This document shows positions 1 to 5,005 of a stretch of 5,005 bases of DNA, piece by piece (positions within the stretch are counted from its first letter, which is position 1; every line of letters starts with the position of its first letter). Below the pieces are notes generated by a model. The model made no database searches. It saw only the letters and a program-made list of their open reading frames with translations, and was not told where the DNA came from. The translations under genes were made by a program, and so were the position numbers. Source of the stretch: an uncultured bacterium (GTDB taxonomy: Bacteria; Bacillota_I; Bacilli_A; RF39; UBA660); assembly GCA_949286645.1 (NCBI GenBank), contig CASEDN010000068.1, positions 1-5,005 of the forward strand, written 5' to 3'.

Positions 1-10
1 AAACGTATGA

Positions 11-352
11 TTATTTATTTTCTTTTGTCATTATTATTATTTTTTCATAATTTTCATGCCCTTTAGAACTTCCTTCAGGTAATAAATATATATAATAAGC
101 TTTAAATCTTGGCCTTATAAAGTTTTCTGTTTTAATACTAGGATATATGGCTAAAATATTATTATTTTTATCAGCAACAACTATATCTAGTTTTTGACAT
201 ACAAAATAAGTATTAATCATTTTCTTTTTAGGATAACATAAACCTTCTTTAATAGGGTAAAGATAAAACCTAAAGCCTTTTATTCTATCTTTAAATTTAG
301 TAACTGTTTTAAACTTAATTTTTTTATTCCCGTTTTTAATATATTTTTCCAT
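11..352 (-). CDS. DUF192-like small protein, cytoplasmic form
   Basis: This 113-residue protein resembles the DUF192 family, whose biochemical role is unknown to me. The family-like pattern is RIKGFRFY (residues 23-30), then a Gly-Leu-Cys segment near 37-39, then INTYFVCQKLDIVVADKNN (46-64), matching the usual arrangement of a GLM-type start, a turn, and a 'hydrophobic-N-T-x(n)-LD-hydrophobic-D' strand pair. There is no signal peptide or membrane segment, so it is probably cytoplasmic, unlike many exported Gram-negative members. The protein is very rich in Lys and aromatic residues. I chose the ATG at 352-350 because AGGTGAG lies 4 nt upstream at 363-357. A GTG at 361-359 is in frame but falls inside that ribosome binding site. 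The stop is TAA. The gene stands alone and is divergent from yebC. The coding call is firm; the family assignment rests on pattern recognition only. Confidence 0.72.
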   Translation of the reverse strand: MEKYIKNGNKKIKFKTVTKFKDRIKGFRFYLYPIKEGLCYPKKKMINTYFVCQKLDIVVADKNNNILAIYPSIKTENFIRPRFKAYYIYLLPEGSSKGHENYEKIIIMTKENK

Positions 353-369
353 TAGACTCACCTATTAGT

Positions 370-378
370 AATATATCA
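370..378 (-). promoter_or_regulatory. Putative extended -10 for the DUF192-like gene
   Basis: Reading the minus strand, TGATATATT (378 to 370) is an extended -10-like sequence (TGn followed by TATATT). It would start transcription near 363, leaving a very short leader that begins at the ribosome binding site. I see no convincing -35 box at 16-18 nt upstream. It sits inside the left arm of the 11-bp inverted repeat and mirrors the plus-strand box at 406-414. Confidence 0.35.
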
Positions 379-405
379 TTATTTTTAAGTTAAATCTAGA
401 ATAAA

Positions 406-414
406 TGATATATT
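406..414 (+). promoter_or_regulatory. Putative extended -10 promoter of the yebC-ruvAB-queA operon
   Basis: TGATATATT at 406-414 fits an extended -10 element (TGn-TATATT). The -35 position holds only a weak match around 385-391. Transcription would begin near 421 and give a leader of about 30 nt ending in the strong yebC ribosome binding site at 437-446. No other promoter-like sequence stands out ahead of yebC. Confidence 0.42.
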
Positions 415-452
415 TGTGTTATTATCGTGAAGAAAGAAAGGGAGGTAATAAC

Positions 453-1175
453 ATGAGTGGACATTCAAAATGGGCTACTATTCATAGAAAGAAAGGATTA
501 ATAGATGCAGCACGTGGTAAAGTATTTCAAAAACTTGCTAAAGAAATATATGTTGCTGCTAAGAGTGGAGCGCCAGATCCAGATAGTAATGCAGCACTTA
601 GACTTGTAGTTGAGAAAGCTAAAGCTGCTAATATGCCTAAAGATAATATACAGAAAGCTATTGATAAGGCTAAAGGGGCCGGTAATGGTGAAAATTATGA
701 AAGTATAAGATATGAAGGTTATGGACCAGCAGGAGTTGCAATTATGGTAGATTGTCTTACTGATAATCGTAATAGAACTGCATCAATGGTACGTAGTACT
801 TTTTCTAAACGAGGAGGTAATTTAGGTACTGATGGTTCTGTTAGTTATATTTTTGAACGTAAAGGAATTATAGAAATACCTAGTGACTATGACGAAGATG
901 AAGTAATGTTAACTGCTCTAGATGCAGGAGCACTAGATATAGAAAATAATGGAGATACATACTTAATCACAACACCTAGTGACAAGTTTATCGCTGTAAA
1001 AGATGCTTTATCTAATATCGGTGTAGCAGAATTCTTAACTAGTGAAGTTACATTTGTTCCTAATAATGAAGTAGAGCTTGATAATGAAACAAAAGAAAAG
1101 GTATATAATCTAATAGAGGCTTTAGAAGATATAGATGATGTACAGGATGTTCATCATAATATGAAGGAAGATTAA
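453..1175 (+). CDS. yebC: YebC/PmpR (TACO1) family regulatory protein
   Basis: YebC-family proteins, related to mitochondrial TACO1, are annotated as transcriptional regulators. More recent work links some members to relief of ribosome stalling at proline-rich stretches; which role applies here cannot be read from sequence. The protein is cytoplasmic and 240 residues long, the usual family size. It opens with the signature MSGHSKWATIHRKKG (1-15) followed by the basic helical domain (DAARGKVFQKLAKEI to about residue 75). The central family core includes YEGYGPAGVAIMVDCLTDNRNRT (in part 88-109) and KRGGNLG (119-125), with an acidic C-terminal domain ending HHNMKED. The start at 453 is fixed by the ribosome binding site AAAGGGAGGT (437-446), 6 nt before ATG. 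An in-frame ATG at 405 would run through that site and is rejected. The stop TAA is one base before ruvA. It is the first gene of the operon. Confidence 0.96.
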   Translation: MSGHSKWATIHRKKGLIDAARGKVFQKLAKEIYVAAKSGAPDPDSNAALRLVVEKAKAANMPKDNIQKAIDKAKGAGNGENYESIRYEGYGPAGVAIMVDCLTDNRNRTASMVRSTFSKRGGNLGTDGSVSYIFERKGIIEIPSDYDEDEVMLTALDAGALDIENNGDTYLITTPSDKFIAVKDALSNIGVAEFLTSEVTFVPNNEVELDNETKEKVYNLIEALEDIDDVQDVHHNMKED

Positions 1176-1176
1176 G

Positions 1177-1737
1177 ATGTATAGTTATATTATAGGTAAA
1201 GTAACAGAAGTTATGTCTAATGCTATCGTCTTAGAAAATAATGGAATAGGTTATCTTATTAATACTCCTAATCCTTTTGCCTTTGAAGAAGGAAAAGACT
1301 ATAAAGTCTATTTATATCAACAAATAAAAGAAGATGAACATAGTTTGTTTGGTTTTAAAACTAAAGAAGAAAAAGATCTATTCTTAAAACTTATTGGTGT
1401 TAAAGGACTTGGACCTAAAATGGCTCTACCTATTATCGCTACTGGTTCAATTAATGGTATTAGTGATGCTATTAATAGAGAAAATATCCTTTATTTAAAG
1501 AAATTCCCTAAGATAGGTGAAAAACTTGCTAAACAAATGATTCTTGACTTAAAAGGAAAACTTGATGATTTAAGTAGTGGAGATGAGATGATTAAAGATA
1601 CAATTGAAGAGTTAAGAGAAGCATTACTGGGACTTGGTTATAAAGATAAAGAGATTAAGAGCATAATACTAAAAGTAGATAATTCATTAAGTATAGAAGA
1701 CCAAATAAAAGAAGCCTTAAAATTATTATTAAAGTAG
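1177..1737 (+). CDS. ruvA: Holliday junction branch migration protein RuvA
   Basis: RuvA is a tetramer that binds four-way DNA junctions and loads two RuvB rings to drive branch migration in recombinational repair. At 186 residues it is slightly shorter than the usual 190-205. Domain I (about 1-62) is the OB fold, starting MYSYIIGKV and containing the acidic-pin segment KEDEHSLFGF (51-60) with E52/D53 at the expected place. Domain II has two helix-hairpin-helix motifs: GVKGLGPKMAL (74-84) and FPKIGEKLAKQ (110-120), followed by LDLKGKL. A short linker leads to the C-terminal RuvB-binding domain III (about 138-186), with LREALLGLGYK. The ribosome binding site AAGGA (1164-1168) lies in the end of yebC, and the ATG follows the yebC stop by one base, so the two are probably translationally coupled. 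The stop is TAG. Confidence 0.97.
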   Translation: MYSYIIGKVTEVMSNAIVLENNGIGYLINTPNPFAFEEGKDYKVYLYQQIKEDEHSLFGFKTKEEKDLFLKLIGVKGLGPKMALPIIATGSINGISDAINRENILYLKKFPKIGEKLAKQMILDLKGKLDDLSSGDEMIKDTIEELREALLGLGYKDKEIKSIILKVDNSLSIEDQIKEALKLLLK

Positions 1738-1745
1738 GTGTTTAA

Positions 1746-2768
1746 ATGGAAAGAATTGTAACAGGTGAAGAGTTAGTTGATGATGGTGTAGTAGATAATA
1801 CTATTAGACCTGAAGTCTTAGATGAATATCTAGGACAAAGTGAAGTTAAAGAAAATATTAGAGTCTTTATAGAAGCTAGTAAGATTAGAGGAGAAGTATT
1901 AGATCATGTTTTATTATATGGTCCTCCAGGATTAGGTAAAACAACTCTTGCCTTTATTATTGCAAGAGAACTTGGTGTTAATATTAAAACTGCTAGTGGT
2001 CCATCAATTGAGAAAAGTGGAGATTTAGCAGCGATACTATCAACTTTAGAACCAGGAGATGTCTTATTTATAGATGAGATACATAGAATGCCAAGATTTA
2101 TAGAAGAAATACTATATCCTGCTATGGAAGACTTTACTTTAGATATAATAATCGGTGGAGAAGGAAGTTCTCGTAGTATTAAAATAGATTTACCACCATT
2201 TACGCTTGTTGGGGCAACAACAAGAGCAGGAGATTTATCAGCACCGCTTAGAGACCGTTTTGGTATTATTTCTAAATTAAAATTCTATACAACAGAAGAA
2301 TTAACAGAAATTATTAAAAGAACAAGTAGAGTTTTAGAGATGCCTATAGATGATGATGCTGCAATTGAACTTGCTAAAAGAAGTAGAGGAACTCCAAGAA
2401 TTGCCAACCGTCTCTTTAAAAGAGTTAGAGACTTTGCTTTAGTAGATAAAAAAGAATCTATTGATTTAGATGTTATGAATAAAGCTTTAGAAAGATTAAA
2501 GGTAGGTAAGAGTGGACTTGATGAGACTGACCATCAATTATTAAAAGCAATTATTGAAAGATTTAATGGAGGTCCTGTTGGAATAGATGCTCTAGCATCA
2601 TCAATAGGAGAAGAAACATCTACAATAGAAGATGTTATAGAACCATATCTATTACAAGAGGGATATCTAAAAAGAACAAGTCGAGGTAGAATGGTTACAG
2701 AAAAAGCTTATAAAGAACTTAATATAAATTATCAAGGAGGACTTTTTGGAGTTGATTTAGATGTATAA
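1746..2768 (+). CDS. ruvB: Holliday junction branch migration helicase RuvB
   Basis: RuvB is the hexameric AAA+ ATPase that pumps duplex DNA through RuvA-bound junctions. At 340 residues it is typical length. Visible landmarks are RPEVLDEYLGQ (21-31) at the start of the AAA+ module, Walker A GPPGLGKT (59-66), SGPSIEKSGDLAAIL (84-98), Walker B LFIDEIHR (107-114), sensor 1 GATTR (156-160), the SAPLRDRFG segment carrying the arginine finger (165-173), and RGTPRIANRL near sensor 2 (214-223). The C-terminal winged-helix domain shows FNGGPVGIDALA (273-284) and TSRGRMVT (311-318). All catalytic motifs are intact. The ribosome binding site AGGTG (1736-1740) overlaps the ruvA stop codon, and the ATG is 5 nt beyond it. 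The stop TAA overlaps the first 8 bases of the next gene. No ruvC is adjacent. Confidence 0.98.
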   Translation: MERIVTGEELVDDGVVDNTIRPEVLDEYLGQSEVKENIRVFIEASKIRGEVLDHVLLYGPPGLGKTTLAFIIARELGVNIKTASGPSIEKSGDLAAILSTLEPGDVLFIDEIHRMPRFIEEILYPAMEDFTLDIIIGGEGSSRSIKIDLPPFTLVGATTRAGDLSAPLRDRFGIISKLKFYTTEELTEIIKRTSRVLEMPIDDDAAIELAKRSRGTPRIANRLFKRVRDFALVDKKESIDLDVMNKALERLKVGKSGLDETDHQLLKAIIERFNGGPVGIDALASSIGEETSTIEDVIEPYLLQEGYLKRTSRGRMVTEKAYKELNINYQGGLFGVDLDV

Positions 2769-3291
2769 TGAATTAATCAGTATTTTGGAAAGAGAGTTAC
2801 AAGTTAATACCTACAACAAAGAATTATTACCTTTTTGGTTAGATAATTTAGAAAAAAGTAAGAGTTTTGATTATACTAGACAAGATATTGTCCTTAAAGC
2901 AAATGAACTATATTTAAAACAAAAGAAATCTAAACATACAGAATATCTTAGTTTATTAGGTTTAATATCATTTTTAAATAAAATAACTAATTATGATTCT
3001 TATACTCTTAAGGGACTTTCTTTTTTAGGTTTTTACTTAAGTGATTATGATAGTGATGAACTAGAAAATTTTGTTAATGCTAAAATATCACCTAAAATAA
3101 TAAATATAATCGCTGAAAAAGTAGATAGTTTATATGAAAAAAGCAGTTACTTAGATTATTATCAAGGAAAAGATGATGAAATATTAGATGACTTTACTAA
3201 TAAGACTAGTAAAGAGATAAGAGAAAAAATAGGCTATGTAGAAAATGCAAGTTTTGATAGGGGTGATACTCATGAAATTAGAAGAATTTGA
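2761..3291 (+). CDS. Unrecognised 176-residue protein in the ruvB-queA junction
   Basis: I do not recognise this protein and assign no function. It has 176 residues, no cysteine, one tryptophan (W26), no signal peptide and no clear membrane helix, though residues 62-72 and 84-93 (YTLKGLSFLG region) are hydrophobic. It is rich in Lys, Glu, Asp, Tyr, Leu and Ile and looks mainly helical, with an acidic stretch at 131-146. The start is fixed because an in-frame TAG (2758-2760) lies immediately upstream of ATG 2761, and GGAG (2748-2751) is 9 nt away. It overlaps the ruvB end by 8 nt and the queA start by 20 nt; its last dozen residues are encoded by the same DNA that supplies the queA ribosome binding site and first codons. 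This tight packing, together with codon use like its neighbours, argues for a real translated gene. It could be lineage-specific or a highly diverged member of a known family. The stop is TGA. Confidence 0.85.
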   Translation: MYNELISILERELQVNTYNKELLPFWLDNLEKSKSFDYTRQDIVLKANELYLKQKKSKHTEYLSLLGLISFLNKITNYDSYTLKGLSFLGFYLSDYDSDELENFVNAKISPKIINIIAEKVDSLYEKSSYLDYYQGKDDEILDDFTNKTSKEIREKIGYVENASFDRGDTHEIRRI

Positions 3292-4297
3292 TTATTATTT
3301 GCCTGAAGAATTAATCGCTCAAACACCAATTAAACAAAGAGATGCTTCAAGACTTATGGTACTTGATAAGAAAAATGGGGAGCTAGTTCATAAACATTTT
3401 TATGATATTATAGATTATCTTAATAAAGGGGATACTTTAGTATTAAATGATACTAAAGTCTTACCTGCTAGATTAATAGGTGAAAAGATAAGTACTAAAG
3501 CAGTTATCGAAGCGTTATTATTAAAAAATAAAGAAGGGGATACTTGGGAGTGTTTAGTTAAGCCCGCTAGACGTATTCATGTAGGAGATGTTGTATCTTT
3601 TGGTGATGGGTTATTAAAATTAACTTGTACAGAAGTTAAAGATGAAGGTATTAGAGTGTTTAATGCGAGTTATGATGGAATATTCTATGAATTATTAGAT
3701 AAACTTGGTACTATGCCACTACCTCCATATATTCATGAAAAACTAGAAGATAAAGATAGATATCAGACAGTGTATGCTAAAGAAGTAGGTAGTGCTGCTG
3801 CTCCTACTGCAGGGTTACATTTTACAGAAGAGTTACTTGCAAGAATAAAAGAGAAAGGTATAAATATCGTATATCTTACTCTTCATGTAGGACTTGGTAC
3901 TTTTAGACCTGTTAAAGTAGAAGATGTTACAAAACATAAAATGCATAGTGAGTTTTATTCATTAAGTAAGAGCGTTGCAGATATCCTTAATAAAACAAGA
4001 GAAAATGGTAAAAGAATTATTGCAGTTGGCACAACATCTACTAGAACATTAGAGACAGTTTATGAGAAGTTTGGAGAGTTCAAAGAAGACCATGGTTTTA
4101 CAGATATCTTTATCTATCCAGGAAAAGAGGTTAAAAGTATCGATGGACTTATTACTAATTTTCATTTACCTAAATCAACCTTAATCATGTTAGTCTCTGC
4201 TATAGCAGGGAAAGAAAACATTTTAAATGCTTATAATGTAGCAGTTAAAGAAAAATATAGATTCTTCTCTTTTGGAGATGCAATGTTTATAAAATGA
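3272..4297 (+). CDS. queA: S-adenosylmethionine:tRNA ribosyltransferase-isomerase QueA
   Basis: QueA transfers and isomerises the ribosyl part of S-adenosylmethionine onto the preQ1 base at wobble position 34 of tRNAs with GUN anticodons (Asp, Asn, His, Tyr), giving epoxyqueuosine. It is 341 residues, the family norm. Conserved blocks in order are DYYLPEELIAQTP (7-19), SRLMVLD (26-32), VLNDTKVLPARL (57-68), LGTMPLPPYI (145-154), the AAPTAGLHF block (176-184), LHVGLGTFRPV (204-214), MHSE (224-227), AVGTTSTRTLE (251-261), DIFIYPG (278-284), ITNFHLPKSTL (294-304) and the terminal FGDAMFI (334-340). The start at 3272 has AGGGGTGAT (3259-3267) close upstream. An in-frame ATG at 3245 lacks such a site and would add nine non-family residues. 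The gene overlaps its upstream neighbour by 20 nt, ends with TGA, and is the last gene before the terminator. Confidence 0.98.
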   Translation: MKLEEFDYYLPEELIAQTPIKQRDASRLMVLDKKNGELVHKHFYDIIDYLNKGDTLVLNDTKVLPARLIGEKISTKAVIEALLLKNKEGDTWECLVKPARRIHVGDVVSFGDGLLKLTCTEVKDEGIRVFNASYDGIFYELLDKLGTMPLPPYIHEKLEDKDRYQTVYAKEVGSAAAPTAGLHFTEELLARIKEKGINIVYLTLHVGLGTFRPVKVEDVTKHKMHSEFYSLSKSVADILNKTRENGKRIIAVGTTSTRTLETVYEKFGEFKEDHGFTDIFIYPGKEVKSIDGLITNFHLPKSTLIMLVSAIAGKENILNAYNVAVKEKYRFFSFGDAMFIK

Positions 4298-4312
4298 TGT
4301 TATAATCCGAGA

Positions 4313-4345
4313 CCAGAGAACTTTAGAAGTCTCTGGCAATTTTTT
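4313..4345 (+). terminator. Intrinsic terminator after queA
   Basis: CCAGAGA (4313-4319) pairs perfectly with TCTCTGG (4330-4336). After one bulged A the stem continues CTT/AAG (4321-4323 with 4327-4329) around a 3-nt loop. A run of six T (4340-4345) follows after a short CAA. It begins 15 nt beyond the queA stop. The other strand has no equivalent T-run, so it should work in the plus direction only. It separates the yebC-queA operon from tig. Confidence 0.88.
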
Positions 4346-4376
4346 ACATATTTATAGAAAAGTTAGGAATTTATTG

Positions 4377-4405
4377 TTGAAAAACTAGACTTAATCAGAT
4401 ATAAT
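4377..4405 (+). promoter_or_regulatory. Sigma-A type promoter of tig
   Basis: The -35 box TTGAAA (4377-4382) and the perfect -10 box TATAAT (4400-4405) are separated by exactly 17 nt. Transcription would begin near 4412, giving a leader of under 20 nt with the ribosome binding site GGAGGA (4418-4423). This is the strongest promoter in the window and suits a highly expressed ribosome-associated chaperone. Placed directly after a terminator, it makes tig the start of an independent transcription unit. Confidence 0.85.
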
Positions 4406-4429
4406 AAGAGACGTATTGGAGGAAGAAAT

Positions 4430-5005
4430 ATGGAAAAGAAAGAAACTAAAAAAGAAACAGATAAGAAAAATTATCATAATATTGAAATAAAAGTAGAAGG
4501 AAAAGAATGGACTGATGCTGTTGATAAGGCTTTTAATGAAAGAGTTAAAAAAGTTGAAGTAGACGGTTTTAGAAAAGGTAAATGTCCTAAGAATATCTAT
4601 GATAAGAAATTTGGACAAGATTATTTACTAGATGCTGCTGACTTAGTAATTCAAGATGCTTATACTAAAACTTTAAAAGAAAATGACTTAGTACCAGTAG
4701 TTGAACCTGAACCTAATTTAAAGAGTTTAGACGAAAAGAGTGTTACTTTTACATTTAAAATTATAACTAAACCAGAAGTTAAGATTAGCAAATATAGAGG
4801 TTTAGGAGTTAAACCTAATGAAGTTAAAGTAACTAAAGAAGAAATAGATCATGAGTTAGGTCATCTATTAGAAAGATATGAAGAATTAGTTAATAAAGAT
4901 GAAAATGGTAAAGTTGAAAATGGCGATGTTGCAGTTATTGACTTTGAAGGATTCAAAGATGGAGTTGCTTTCGATGGTGGTAAAGGAGAAAACTATTCTC
5001 TAGAA
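4430..5005 (+). CDS. tig: Trigger factor chaperone, N-terminal part (cut by window end)
   Basis: Trigger factor binds the ribosome near the exit tunnel through protein L23, shelters emerging chains, and carries an FKBP-type prolyl isomerase domain. The frame is open to the last base, giving 192 residues of a protein usually about 430 long. The ribosome-binding signature appears as VDGFRKGKCPKNIYDKKFG (residues 44-62), with GFRKGK at 46-51. The substrate-binding N-domain follows to about 115, then a linker helix region (135-155), then the start of the isomerase domain, NGDVAVIDFEGFKDGVAFDGG (within 164-184), ending in the family's ENYSLE. The ATG at 4430 is set by GGAGGA 6 nt upstream. The first 14 residues are a Lys/Glu-rich stretch (MEKKETKKETDKKN) in place of the common hydrophobic first strand. 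The C-terminal chaperone arms lie outside the window. It has its own promoter. Confidence 0.95.
   Translation, partial: MEKKETKKETDKKNYHNIEIKVEGKEWTDAVDKAFNERVKKVEVDGFRKGKCPKNIYDKKFGQDYLLDAADLVIQDAYTKTLKENDLVPVVEPEPNLKSLDEKSVTFTFKIITKPEVKISKYRGLGVKPNEVKVTKEEIDHELGHLLERYEELVNKDENGKVENGDVAVIDFEGFKDGVAFDGGKGENYSLE

Larger units (their letters stand above)
370..414. repeat. 11-bp perfect inverted repeat in divergent promoter region
   Basis: The left arm AATATATCATT (370-380) is the exact reverse complement of the right arm AATGATATATT (404-414), with a 23-nt spacer. The arm centres are 34 bp apart, about three helical turns, so a dimeric regulator could bind both on one face of the DNA. Because each arm includes a TGATATATT box pointing outward, the repeat may simply be two copies of the same promoter element in mirror orientation. 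The arms are purely AT-rich apart from one G/C, so chance is not excluded. Confidence 0.5.

Noticed and set aside
1..10. End of a neighbouring gene or terminator downstream of the DUF192-like gene
   Set aside because: Only ten bases are available and they show no hairpin or recognisable coding sequence.
359..361. GTG start for the DUF192-like gene three codons upstream of ATG
   Set aside because: The GTG is part of AGGTGAG, which is the ribosome binding site for the ATG at 352.
405..452. Upstream in-frame ATG extending yebC by 16 residues
   Set aside because: The extension would run through the strong AAAGGGAGGT site, and the YebC family begins at MSGHSKW or a close variant. The start at 453 fits both.
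2734..2740. Perfect AAGGAGG inside the 3' end of ruvB, possibly an alternative start signal
   Set aside because: It is 20 nt from ATG 2761, too far to serve it. The in-frame TAG at 2758-2760 blocks any earlier start, and the bases encode part of the RuvB tail (QGG).
3245..3271. Upstream in-frame ATG extending queA by nine residues
   Set aside because: It has no ribosome binding site at proper spacing, while ATG 3272 has AGGGGTGAT and matches the family N-terminus.
4391..4618. Minus-strand open frame of 75 codons, rich in Phe and Ile
   Set aside because: It lies antisense to the tig promoter and the tig coding sequence. Its Phe/Ser-rich composition is what the reverse complement of Lys/Glu codons gives, and it has no credible ribosome binding site of its own context.

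Overview
The window is AT-rich, gene-dense bacterial chromosome carrying conserved housekeeping genes. Strong GGAGG-type ribosome binding sites, A/T-ending codons and the gene content point to a low-GC Firmicute of the Bacilli type, possibly one of the uncultured gut lineages near the Mollicutes. That placement is inference. TGA is a normal stop here: it ends both the unknown gene at 2761-3291 and queA, whose protein finishes at the expected family C-terminus. The genetic code is therefore standard and not the Mycoplasma code. No mobile element, CRISPR array, tRNA or rRNA was seen.

Layout. A small minus-strand gene for a DUF192-like protein (11-352) is divergent from a plus-strand operon. The roughly 100-bp gap between them holds an 11-bp perfect inverted repeat (370-380 / 404-414), and each arm contains an extended -10-like sequence facing its own gene. 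The operon is yebC (453-1175), ruvA (1177-1737), ruvB (1746-2768), an unrecognised 176-residue gene (2761-3291) and queA (3272-4297). Gaps are 1 and 8 nt and overlaps are 8 and 20 nt, so the five genes are almost certainly co-transcribed and partly translationally coupled. A hairpin followed by a T-run (4313-4345) ends the unit. A near-consensus promoter (4377-4405) then drives the trigger factor gene tig, which runs off the window end.

Functions. YebC is a TACO1-family protein linked to translation or transcription control. RuvA and RuvB form the Holliday-junction branch-migration motor. No ruvC lies beside them, as in Bacilli that use RecU as resolvase. QueA makes the epoxyqueuosine precursor of the wobble base queuosine. 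Trigger factor is the ribosome-bound chaperone for nascent chains. The main unknown is the cysteine-free ORF inserted between ruvB and queA. No striking new multi-gene system is visible; the window is mostly ordinary core genome with a few points worth checking.
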